13,863 nucleotides of DNA, taken from contig JAFGIZ010000003.1 of assembly GCA_016929365.1 (NCBI GenBank), positions 1 to 13,863 of the forward strand, written 5' to 3'. Numbering within the stretch: the first letter of the stretch is position 1; each line of letters opens with the position of its first letter. Under the pieces are notes generated by a model. It worked only from the letters and a program-made list of their open reading frames with translations, searched no databases and was not told where the DNA came from. Source of the stretch: Lentisphaerota bacterium (GTDB lineage Bacteria; Verrucomicrobiota; Kiritimatiellia; UBA8416; JAFGIZ01). The position numbers and the translations under genes were made by a program. This document shows positions 1-7,347 of this stretch, in pieces.

Positions 1-54
1 AGTTGTCGATCTGCTCTATGTCATTTCGGCTTCCTCCTCACTCTCTGAGCTTCG

Positions 55-1014
55 ATGGCGCGACAGGGCGGCGTGCCGCTGGCGGATTTCGAGGGGCTGC
101 CGGTGGCCTATTACCCCGGTCTGCCGGTCGAGGTGAGCCGCGGGTGTTACTGGTCGCGCTGCGCGTTCTGCAGCCGCTGCGTCGTGTACCTCAAGCGGCG
201 TTACTTCGAAGGCGGCGGGGTCCTGTACCGGCCGGTCGGGACCGACGAGATCGTGCGGCGGGTGCGGACGCTGCAGGAGCGTTACGGCAAGACGCATTTC
301 GAGTTCACGTGCCTGGACATCTCGCCGCCCGAGATGAAGCGCCTGTGCCGGGCGATTATCGACGCCGGGCTGCGCATCGGGTGGTGCGCCCGGGTGCGGC
401 TGGACGACTCGTTCGAGCCGGAGATGCTGGATCTGATGGCGGAAGCGGGTGCGACGTCGTACCACCTGTCGCCCGAAACGTTCTGCGCGCGGACCACGAA
501 GCTGCACAACAAGAATTACAACATGGACCGGATCCGGGCCATTTTCGAGTACTGGGAAGCCAACCGCGACCGGTTGCCGCCGTTGCTGGCGCGGCTGATG
601 ATCGGGTTTCCGGGCGAGACGTTCGACGATTTCAAAGAATCGTACGACTACATCATGGCGCATCATTTCCATGTGCAGGCGATTTCGTTTTACAGCCTGC
701 TGAAGAACAGCGACGTGTACGTCCATCCGGAGAAGTACGGCATCACGATCCGGAAGGTCAAACAGCACCAGAACCTGTTCGCGAACTACGAGGCGACCTG
801 GAGCCCGGAGAACCAGGCCGAGCTGGAGAAGATTTACGCGTTCATCGATGCGCACAAGGGCGCGTTGCGCAAGAAGGTCCTGTTCGTGCACCCCATCGAG
901 CCCTGGAGCGCCGACGGGCAGCCGGCGCCGGGCGAGGCCGCCGCGCCGGAAGACGATCTGCGTTACCGGATCACGCAGTTCCTGGGCGCGTTTTCCCGGT
1001 TTTACGTCGTTTGA
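55..1014 (+). CDS. Radical SAM protein, apparently lacking its N-terminal (B12-binding?) domain
   Basis: The 319-residue product carries the segment SRGCYWSRCAFCSRC, whose C31, C36 and C39 form a CX4CX2C site for the [4Fe-4S] cluster that cleaves S-adenosylmethionine. This variant spacing, the preceding 'PLADFEGLP' linker and the later 'MIGFPGET' segment are typical of cobalamin-binding radical SAM proteins (often C-methyltransferases or RiPP/lipid-modifying enzymes). Those normally have about 150-200 more residues in front, holding a B12-binding domain. Here a TGA in frame at 46-48 closes the frame upstream and I see no Shine-Dalgarno before the ATG at 55. The gene is therefore probably 5'-truncated or frameshifted near position 50, or it begins beyond the window in another frame. 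The barrel part (residues about 25-250) looks intact. It converges on the methyltransferase gene and overlaps its end by 44 bases. The substrate is unknown. Family confidence is high; start and functionality are uncertain. Confidence 0.8.
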   Translation: MARQGGVPLADFEGLPVAYYPGLPVEVSRGCYWSRCAFCSRCVVYLKRRYFEGGGVLYRPVGTDEIVRRVRTLQERYGKTHFEFTCLDISPPEMKRLCRAIIDAGLRIGWCARVRLDDSFEPEMLDLMAEAGATSYHLSPETFCARTTKLHNKNYNMDRIRAIFEYWEANRDRLPPLLARLMIGFPGETFDDFKESYDYIMAHHFHVQAISFYSLLKNSDVYVHPEKYGITIRKVKQHQNLFANYEATWSPENQAELEKIYAFIDAHKGALRKKVLFVHPIEPWSADGQPAPGEAAAPEDDLRYRITQFLGAFSRFYVV

Positions 1015-1897
1015 CGCCGGTCATTTCGAGCCAGTTACGGGGAACCGCCTCGATCCGGAGTTCGCGGAAGACGCGCTGCGCGGCTTCGCGCAGGCAGTCG
1101 CCGGCGATGTCGACGGGGTAGCCTTTCATGAGCACTTCCGCGAATCCGCTGTAGGCCCCGATGGCTTCGAAGCCGTTCCGGGTCAGCATGACGACGCGGA
1201 GATTGGAGTCGAGAACGTCGAACCCGGCGGCCCGGAGCAGGTCTGCCCATTCTTCGGGGGTGTGCCATTTCTGTTCGAAGGCGCGCCGGCGCGGACCGCG
1301 TTTCCGCGTGATGCCGGGCTTGCCGTCGCGGCGCAGGGCGGCGTCCTTTTCGCGCATGACGTTGAAAGCTTCCTTGAGCCATTCGCCGTAGACGGATTCT
1401 TTTTCGCCGACGTAGGTTCCGGCGAAGAAACAGGAGTTGAAGGCGAAAACGCCGCCGGGGCGCAGCACCCGGGCGATGCCCGCCAGGAGGGCTTCGGCAT
1501 CGGGCAGGAGGTGGATCGCGTTGCCCATGAGGGCCAGGTCGAACGTCTCGTCCGGGAAAGGCAGCGTGTCGGCGCTGTGGCGGACAAAGCAGACCGCGCT
1601 CCGGCCGGAGGCGGGCGCGGCAAGCGCGCGCTCAGGATCGGGCGCGAGGAGGCCGCGTCCGTCGCACTCGCGGCGGGCCAGCTCCAGTTCGGGCTCGGCG
1701 ATGTCGACGCCCACGACGGCGAGCGGAGGTGCGGCCTGTTCGAGCAGCAGGCGGGTCATGACGCCCGTGCCGCAGGCGAGATCGAGCGCCGCCCGGGGAG
1801 GCGGATCGGCGGGCAGGGTCTCCAGAAAGGCGCGGCAAGCCGCGATATACTCGGGTTGCTGGGAAAAAGCGTCGTAGGTTGTCGCGGTACCGGTCAT
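971..1897 (-). CDS. Class I SAM-dependent methyltransferase
   Basis: The 308-residue cytoplasmic protein shows the class I methyltransferase signature in order: motif I DLACGTG at residues 39-45 (SAM binding), the acidic residue of motif II in GVDI (D65, ribose binding), FDLALMGNAIHLLPD near 119-133, and VLRPGG at 144-149. It belongs to the broad Methyltransf_11/25 type acting on small molecules, lipids or peptides; the acceptor cannot be told. An Arg/Lys-rich patch around residues 205-220 is notable. The open frame extends 12 codons further to 1933, but the ATG at 1897 is preferred because GGAG lies 5 bases before it and it begins 13 bases after the stop of the preceding gene. It is the last gene of the six-gene minus-strand operon, and its 3' end overlaps the convergent radical SAM gene by 44 bases. 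Confidence 0.9.
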   Translation of the reverse strand: MTGTATTYDAFSQQPEYIAACRAFLETLPADPPPRAALDLACGTGVMTRLLLEQAAPPLAVVGVDIAEPELELARRECDGRGLLAPDPERALAAPASGRSAVCFVRHSADTLPFPDETFDLALMGNAIHLLPDAEALLAGIARVLRPGGVFAFNSCFFAGTYVGEKESVYGEWLKEAFNVMREKDAALRRDGKPGITRKRGPRRRAFEQKWHTPEEWADLLRAAGFDVLDSNLRVVMLTRNGFEAIGAYSGFAEVLMKGYPVDIAGDCLREAAQRVFRELRIEAVPRNWLEMTGVKRRKTGKTRPGTA

Positions 1898-1902
1898 ACT
1901 GT

Positions 1903-1906
1903 CTCC
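1903..1906 (-). promoter_or_regulatory. Ribosome binding site deciding the methyltransferase start
   Basis: GGAG on the minus strand, 5 bases upstream of the ATG at 1897. It supports that ATG over the upstream in-frame ATG at 1933, which lies inside the preceding gene. Confidence 0.65.
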
Positions 1907-1910
1907 GGGG

Positions 1911-4214
1911 TCAGGGCAGCCAGGACCAGACACGCACGCGGAAGAAGTCGATGACCGGGTGCAGCAGGGCGTACCCGAGCGAGGTGCGGCGCAGGACGAT
2001 CTTGGCGAACCCGGTCATATCGGGTTTGAGCTGGCCGTCGTCGTTGTCGATTTCGACGAGCACGGTCACGACGTGCTCGGGCGGCGTATCGAGATTGCGG
2101 AACACGTTGCCGTCCTGGTCGACCCGCGCTTCCTGGATGAGATCGTCCTTTCTTTCGATCACGACCGGCATGACGGCCTGGACGGAGCCTTCGAAGACGC
2201 GGTCCGGCAGGGCCCACGCGCGTGCCCGGACCGCGGCCCCGGGCTCGAGGTCGCTCGCCTGGCCTTCGGGCACGGCGATGCGCAGGCGGACCACGCGGGT
2301 ATTCTCGACGATGGCCAGCACTTCGCCTTCTTCGGCCCGTTCGCCGATCCGGCCCTTGATGTAGAGCGTCGCGACAAAGCCGTCGATCGGGGCGTGGAGC
2401 GTGGTGCTGGCGAGGTCCTCTTCGAGGTGGCGCACCATGACCTGGAGCCGTTCGACTTCGGCCCGCTGGGCCTCGATTTTCTCCGCCCGTTCGCCCGCCA
2501 GGACCAGGGCGAGGTCGGCCTGGGCCAGCTCGAGGTTTTCGCGGTCCATATCGCGCTGACGGAGCGCCTTGTCGTAGTCTTCCTCGGAAACGTGCTGCTG
2601 CTCGTAGAGCGCGGCAGTCCGCTTCAGGGCCTTTTCGCTGTGGGCCAGGGAGGTTTCGGCGAGCGCCACCTTCTGGCGGGCGCGTTCGATTTCCTCCGGC
2701 GTGGCGCCGGCTTCCAACTCGCGGAGGCGGGCTTCCTCGCGCTTGAGCGAGGCGCGCTGGAGGTTCAACTCCTTCTCGATGGCCCGGCGGGACAGCTGGA
2801 CCAGGACGTCGCCTTCGCTGACGCGCGCGCCTTCCCGGACGGGAATGGCCTCGATCAGGGCGCCCACGGGGGCGCGAATCTCGCGCTTGAGGTGCGGTTG
2901 AACCCGGAATTCGCCGACCGCCTTGAAGGTATAGGGAACCAGGACGAGAACCGCGGCCAGGATCAGGAAGAGGCCGAGCCAGATCCATCCCGCGTAGCGT
3001 TTCCAGCCCTGCACGGCCCATGACGGCGCGATACTCATCAGTCCTTTCCGCAGCGAATCTTCATACTTCAACGCGACGAACAGGAGGAACAGGACCGCCC
3101 CCGTTCCCTCCAGGTGGCAGATCAACAAGTACCCCAAGAGCCCCATAATGGCAATATCAATTGCCAGGGCGGTTGCATCCGCCAGGAACCCGTAGGCGAT
3201 AAAGCCCGCGCACCGGCCGGGGGACAGCGGTTCCGGCACCGGCCGGAGCAGGATCCAGTCGCGGAAGGCGCGGACGGCGCGTTCGCGGAGGCGGGGGATC
3301 TTGAGCACGATCGTGACCACGAGGCAGCCGTCGAGTTTGCCGAAGGGGTTGGCGTTGAGCAGGAAGCGGATGGCCGCGGCGACGGCAAGATGCTGGAACC
3401 CGTCGTGCAGCGGGTTGGCCGGCCGGAGGATTTCGGCCATAACCGTTCCGGCCGCCACGACGAGCCATTCGAAGACGAGGCCGGAGGATGCAATACGCAA
3501 CTGCCGGCCGAGTGGGGCGCGGCCCAGGCCGGTGATGTCGGCGATAACGCGCGGAATGAAACGCAGGTACCAGGTATAGTGCAGGGCCGGGACGCGATAG
3601 CCGTAATGGCGGCAGGTGGTTCCCTTGGCCAGCTCGCGGAAAAACGGCAGCACGACAATGAAGAGTCCGATCTGGAAAAGATCTCCCCAGGTGAAGGCCC
3701 CGGAGTAGCCCGCGTATTCGAGGTTGAAGAAGAGCCGGCTCAAGCGATGCCAGATCGCATCCGCGTGTTCGGTGATGAGGCGCAGTCCGACGAGCGAGAG
3801 GACAACGGCGGCCAGTACGGCGGGCCACGTGTAGGCCCAGCGGAACGCCGCGGCCAGTCCGCGAAAGAGGCGGTCGGCGTTGAGGGGGATGGTTTTCATG
3901 CTTTGCAGGCGGCCGGCCGGGGATTCGGGCGGCGGATCGGTGAGCAGGCCGGACGCGTAGAGCTGGAGGACGAACGCGTTCAGATGGCCCGCCGCGAGGT
4001 CGTGGCCGAAGCGTTCGCGGAAACGTTGCCGGACGGTTTCCGGCGGGGTCCGGCCGTCGAGCTGCCGGGCGAGAAAGATATCCTCGGCGGTAAATTCAAA
4101 GACCCGGTCGCTTTGCGGGTCGCGCACGAGGTGGCGCCCCGGCCGGCCGGGCGCGGCCTGGGCGATGATATCCAGGTCGCGGCGCAGGGCGGGATAGTCG
4201 GGGGGGCGGCTCAT
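1911..4214 (-). CDS. PqqD-like / pseudo-M50 membrane peptidase / HlyD-like adaptor fusion protein
   Basis: This 767-residue inner-membrane protein has three parts. Residues about 11-90 resemble the PqqD/RRE winged-helix fold that binds peptides ('LVRDPQSDRVFEFTAED...', then 'LDGRTPPETV'). Residues about 120-425 are a polytopic membrane region of the M50 'putative peptide zinc metalloprotease' type, with the second motif NPFGKLDG at 289-296. Residues about 430-767 are a HlyD-type membrane-fusion adaptor: first lipoyl half near 435-475, a long coiled-coil hairpin about 478-605, second lipoyl half starting at HAPIDG (607-612), and a C-terminal barrel ending in KPDMTGFAKI. The expected HExxH zinc site, in the context 'ELAxGxTCRHYG', reads RELAK (193-197), so both zinc-binding histidines are gone and proteolysis is very unlikely. 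The family normally acts in secretion or maturation beside PqqD- or RiPP-type genes. The start ATG overlaps the TPR gene stop as ATGA. Confidence 0.88.
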   Translation of the reverse strand: MSRPPDYPALRRDLDIIAQAAPGRPGRHLVRDPQSDRVFEFTAEDIFLARQLDGRTPPETVRQRFRERFGHDLAAGHLNAFVLQLYASGLLTDPPPESPAGRLQSMKTIPLNADRLFRGLAAAFRWAYTWPAVLAAVVLSLVGLRLITEHADAIWHRLSRLFFNLEYAGYSGAFTWGDLFQIGLFIVVLPFFRELAKGTTCRHYGYRVPALHYTWYLRFIPRVIADITGLGRAPLGRQLRIASSGLVFEWLVVAAGTVMAEILRPANPLHDGFQHLAVAAAIRFLLNANPFGKLDGCLVVTIVLKIPRLRERAVRAFRDWILLRPVPEPLSPGRCAGFIAYGFLADATALAIDIAIMGLLGYLLICHLEGTGAVLFLLFVALKYEDSLRKGLMSIAPSWAVQGWKRYAGWIWLGLFLILAAVLVLVPYTFKAVGEFRVQPHLKREIRAPVGALIEAIPVREGARVSEGDVLVQLSRRAIEKELNLQRASLKREEARLRELEAGATPEEIERARQKVALAETSLAHSEKALKRTAALYEQQHVSEEDYDKALRQRDMDRENLELAQADLALVLAGERAEKIEAQRAEVERLQVMVRHLEEDLASTTLHAPIDGFVATLYIKGRIGERAEEGEVLAIVENTRVVRLRIAVPEGQASDLEPGAAVRARAWALPDRVFEGSVQAVMPVVIERKDDLIQEARVDQDGNVFRNLDTPPEHVVTVLVEIDNDDGQLKPDMTGFAKIVLRRTSLGYALLHPVIDFFRVRVWSWLP

Positions 4215-5053
4215 GCGCGCGGTTCCGGTTCGGCGGCCGGGGCGTCATAGCGCCGGTAGAGATCGTTGAGTCCGTCGTGCGCGGCGGCCAGGCGCGGATT
4301 CAGGGAAAGCGCCCGCCGGAAGTGGGTGAGGGCCTCCATATCGCGGCCGATCCGGGCGGCCGCCCGCCCGGCTTTGAGGTAGACGTTGTCGGAGGGATGC
4401 AGATCGGCGGCGAGGCGGTACTGGTGAAAGGCCCGTTCGTGTTCTCCCGCGCGGGCGTACAGGTCGCCCAGCGACTCGCGGGTATCGGGGTCCGCGGCGT
4501 TCAGGGCCGCGGCGTGCCGCATGGCGGCCAGCGCGCGCGGGGTGTCGCCTGCACGGGCATACAGCTTGGCCTGCTGTCTCCGGGCCGCCGCGTTGCAGGG
4601 GTTCAGGCGGAGCGCTTTGCGGTAGGCGCGGGCGGCACGCTTGAAATCCTGCAGCATGCCCAGGGCGTCACCGAGGCGCAGCAGGGCGGTATCGGACTCC
4701 GGGTCGGCCGCGGCGGCCTCTGCGGCGGCCCGGGCGGCCTCTTTCCAATGGCCGCGTTCGCCGTGAATCAGGGCCAGGAGGAGCCAGGCGTTGACCGGGT
4801 GGGGGTTGTCGCGAACCGCGCGGTAGGCGACGGTTTCCGCCGTTTCGAGATCCCCGCGTTCATAGAGAATGCGTGCGCGGATCAGGGCGGCGTCGGTATT
4901 GGCCGGGTCCCCGGCGGACAGCCGTTCGATTTCCGCGAGGGCCCGGTCGTATTCGCCGCGCCGGTAGAGGCCCTGGACGAAGCTGAGCCGGGCATCGGGT
5001 GAATCGCCGAGGGTTCTCAGTTCCGGGATCCATTGCGTGGCGGGCGGTTTCAC
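4211..5053 (-). CDS. Tetratricopeptide repeat (TPR) protein
   Basis: The 280-residue product is almost entirely seven consecutive 34-residue TPR units (about residues 18-255) followed by a C-terminal capping helix and a short acidic/Pro tail. The repeats keep the usual small residues and the closing Pro at the unit boundary (e.g. 'ALRLNPCN', 'LHPSDN', 'LSLNPRLA'). There is no signal peptide or membrane segment, so it should be a cytoplasmic scaffold that binds a partner protein. The same frame is open far upstream to 5665, but that part is a shadow of the propeller/methyltransferase gene. The true start is the GTG at 5051-5053, with AAGGAGG 4 bases upstream. That GTG shares bases with the preceding TGA (GTGA), and this gene's own TGA shares bases with the next ATG (ATGA), so it is translationally coupled on both sides. 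Its partner is presumably one of the operon's proteins (inference). Confidence 0.9.
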   Translation of the reverse strand: MKPPATQWIPELRTLGDSPDARLSFVQGLYRRGEYDRALAEIERLSAGDPANTDAALIRARILYERGDLETAETVAYRAVRDNPHPVNAWLLLALIHGERGHWKEAARAAAEAAAADPESDTALLRLGDALGMLQDFKRAARAYRKALRLNPCNAAARRQQAKLYARAGDTPRALAAMRHAAALNAADPDTRESLGDLYARAGEHERAFHQYRLAADLHPSDNVYLKAGRAAARIGRDMEALTHFRRALSLNPRLAAAHDGLNDLYRRYDAPAAEPEPRA

Positions 5054-7347
5054 GGCCCCTCCTTGCCGCCGGACGCCAGGATGACGGCCGAGATGGGTTC
5101 GTAGGCGCCGGTAACGGCCTGTTCGAAGCGGGTCCGCAGGTCCTGGTCCAGTTCGTTGTCCAGCATCTTGCGGCGGATGAAGGTGTCGAGCTGGCGCCGG
5201 AAGGGCAGCCGGCAGGACTCGGTCACGTCGAGGACGCGAATGCCGTCGAACCCGGCCCCGGCCAGGACGGCCTCGAAGTCTTCGGGCTGTACGGCGGGGC
5301 GGCGCCGGCCGGTCCGCCAGGGCGCACGTTCGGCCTCGGAGAGAATTTCCATGAGCGCGCAGCGGCCGCCGGGTTTCAGAAGGCGGCGGATTTCCTTGAG
5401 CCAGGCCGCGCCGCGCCGGTTGCGGCTCAGCGTCTGGACGTTGAGCACGGCATCGAGGCTGTTGTCCGGCAGGGACAGGGGCGGCGCGGCGCGTTCCAGC
5501 AGGACGGCGTGGCGGCCGAAGGACGTCTCGCGGCGCCGGGTGACGTGGGTGCGCAGCGACGCGGGCGGGCGCACGCGGAGGAGGTGTTCGCCGGGGGCGG
5601 GCGAATCGGCATCGAGCACGAGCACATCGCCCAGGGTTTCGGGCAGGAACGCCAGCAGCTCCCACATCAGGTTGTCGAACGCCTCGGCGGGGGTGCGGGT
5701 CCGGAAGTCCCAGAATCCGAGCGTGCGGGCGGCGGTGCCCTCGAAAAACTCCGCGACCAGGGCGGCGATAAAGGCCTCGTTTCCCTCGGCGTCTTCGCGG
5801 CGGGCGGGAGCGGGAGGGGGCGGGGTGTCGGGCTGGGCGGGCGCGGTTTGCGGCGTCCCGAGCCAGATCTCCAGGCCGCCGCGCGGGTTGGGTTCGAAAC
5901 GCCAGTCTGCGGCGCGGGGCTTGCCCACCTCGGGCGCGAACGGATTGGCCGCGCCGACGACCAGGCCGAGCGGGGTGGAGATAAGGGAGCGGACGCCGTA
6001 GTTATACTCGTTGCCGAATCCCGTGCGGGTCACGGGCGTCCAGAAGACCCCGTCGCGCGAGCGCCAGAGATCGAAGCCGCCGGAAGCCTCCATGATGCGG
6101 GGCAGTTCCGATTCGATCATCTTCTGCTTCATTTCGCCGCCCCGGTCGCTGGGCAGGAAGGGCAGAAACGAGGAGGCGCAGAAGGTGCCGGCGTACAGCC
6201 AGCCGTCGTGGGCGCAGAGGCGCCAGAGGTAGGCGTTGCACGGATTGTCGAACCCCGGGCCGTAGCCGCTGAGGGGCGCCTGAAAACCGCGGGGCGTGGT
6301 GCGCATGTCGCCCATGACCACGTCGTAGGAGTCGTCGGGGTAGACGCGCACGATTTCGCAGGCGCCGGGCCCGATGCCGTGGTCGCGGTCGTATCCGCCG
6401 TTGCTGATGCTCGTGCCGGCGTAGAGCGCGCCGTTGAACACGCACAGGCTGGCGACGGTTTCGTTCAGGGGCCCGCGGCCCGCGCCGCCGGCAACGACGC
6501 GCTGCCAGCGGTAGGGCGGCGCGCCGGCCGCGTCGGTCTTCCAGATTTCGAACCCGCGCGGATTGCGCGTCCCGACGTAGAGATGCCCGTTGAACACCGC
6601 CATGTCGGCAGCCGCCTCGTTGTGGCCGTCGCCGAAGTTGTCTTCCGCGACGACGCGCCACGGTTCGCGCAGGGGATCCGGCGTGGCGTAGATGCGGACG
6701 ACGTCGGCCATATTCTGGGAGACGCCCTTGAGGGAGCCGGGCGAACAGAAGAGCTGGCCCTTGAACTGTTCCAGCGCCCGGATGGACGAATAGCGTTCCT
6801 GTTCGATGCCGGCCAGGGGAACGTTTTCGAACCGTTCGCCGTCCTGCGAGCGGAGGAGCATGACGCCGGGTCCGCCCTTGGGCGACCAGGTGGTCAGGTA
6901 CAGCGACGGCGCCTCTTCGGCGGGCGCCCGGTAGACGATCATGCCGCGCGTGCCGTGGTACATGGGCCAGGCGACGCCGTCCTGTTCCGGCATACGGGGC
7001 GATTCCAGCAGTTTGTCCCAGGCGCCGGTGGCGGGCGTGTAGCGCCAGATCTGCCCGCGCGTATCGTATTCCGCGTGGGCGTTCTTGACCGCGGGCCGGA
7101 CGGGAAAGGATTTCCAGCGGCTCATGTTTTCGGTGCGCATCTGGATCAGCAGCAGAACGCAGCGCGTCGTGCCGACATAGAGGCGGTCGCGAAACCAGGC
7201 GGCGGTATGGGGATAGGCGTTGCAGGGATCCCCGAATCCGTGGCGGGCGAGGGGGCGGAATTCTCCGGCGTGCAGGCCGGGGGTTAAGCCGTGCGCGTTA
7301 CCGGCCCCGGGTTCATTCCATGTAGCCGAGGGCGCGGAGTTGGTCAT
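5050..7347 (-). CDS. Beta-propeller protein fused to a degenerate methyltransferase-like domain
   Basis: The 765-residue product has two parts. Residues about 30-498 contain recurring strand signatures of a kelch-like/six-bladed propeller: 'DRLYVGT' (54-60), 'GQIWRYTPATGAW' (98-110), 'GHLYVGT...GFEIWK' (254-270), 'GALYAGT' (306-312), 'GWLYAGT' (382-388), 'GFDLWRSRDG' (424-433) and 'GLEIW' (491-495). I count about five to six blades. A Pro/Ala linker (about 501-516) leads to a C-terminal domain (about 520-760) shaped like a class I methyltransferase, with 'LSLPDNSLDAVLNV' (624-637) and 'RLLKPGGRCALME' (655-667). Motif I is missing, however: where a GxGxG loop is expected the chain reads VLVLDADSPAPGE. 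There is no signal peptide. The start ATG at 7347 lies 35 bases inside the end of the phosphatase gene and has only a weak purine tract upstream, so coupling is likely. Its role is not known. Confidence 0.85.
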   Translation of the reverse strand: MTNSAPSATWNEPGAGNAHGLTPGLHAGEFRPLARHGFGDPCNAYPHTAAWFRDRLYVGTTRCVLLLIQMRTENMSRWKSFPVRPAVKNAHAEYDTRGQIWRYTPATGAWDKLLESPRMPEQDGVAWPMYHGTRGMIVYRAPAEEAPSLYLTTWSPKGGPGVMLLRSQDGERFENVPLAGIEQERYSSIRALEQFKGQLFCSPGSLKGVSQNMADVVRIYATPDPLREPWRVVAEDNFGDGHNEAAADMAVFNGHLYVGTRNPRGFEIWKTDAAGAPPYRWQRVVAGGAGRGPLNETVASLCVFNGALYAGTSISNGGYDRDHGIGPGACEIVRVYPDDSYDVVMGDMRTTPRGFQAPLSGYGPGFDNPCNAYLWRLCAHDGWLYAGTFCASSFLPFLPSDRGGEMKQKMIESELPRIMEASGGFDLWRSRDGVFWTPVTRTGFGNEYNYGVRSLISTPLGLVVGAANPFAPEVGKPRAADWRFEPNPRGGLEIWLGTPQTAPAQPDTPPPPAPARREDAEGNEAFIAALVAEFFEGTAARTLGFWDFRTRTPAEAFDNLMWELLAFLPETLGDVLVLDADSPAPGEHLLRVRPPASLRTHVTRRRETSFGRHAVLLERAAPPLSLPDNSLDAVLNVQTLSRNRRGAAWLKEIRRLLKPGGRCALMEILSEAERAPWRTGRRRPAVQPEDFEAVLAGAGFDGIRVLDVTESCRLPFRRQLDTFIRRKMLDNELDQDLRTRFEQAVTGAYEPISAVILASGGKEGP
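5058..5064 (-). promoter_or_regulatory. Strong ribosome binding site for the GTG start of the TPR gene
   Basis: AAGGAGG on the minus strand, 4 bases before GTG 5053. It lies inside the end of the propeller/methyltransferase gene and decides the start, since no ATG lies at the head of the TPR repeats. Confidence 0.75.

Noticed and set aside
1005..1016. Small stem CGTC-GTTT-GACG near the convergent gene ends, considered as a terminator
   Set aside because: Only four base pairs, no T-run, and inside coding sequence of both genes.
3..1121. Alternative plus-strand frame overlapping the radical SAM gene
   Set aside because: Arg/Ala-rich translation without motifs; the 55-1014 frame has the radical SAM cysteines.
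848..1954. Plus-strand open frame opposite the methyltransferase
   Set aside because: Shadow frame; the minus frame shows DLACGTG and the other methyltransferase motifs.
4999..7287. Very long plus-strand open frame (about 760 codons) opposite the propeller gene
   Set aside because: It mirrors the minus-strand gene in GC-rich DNA, reads as Gly/Ala/Arg/Val-rich low-complexity protein, and shows no motif. The minus frame has clear propeller and methyltransferase signatures.
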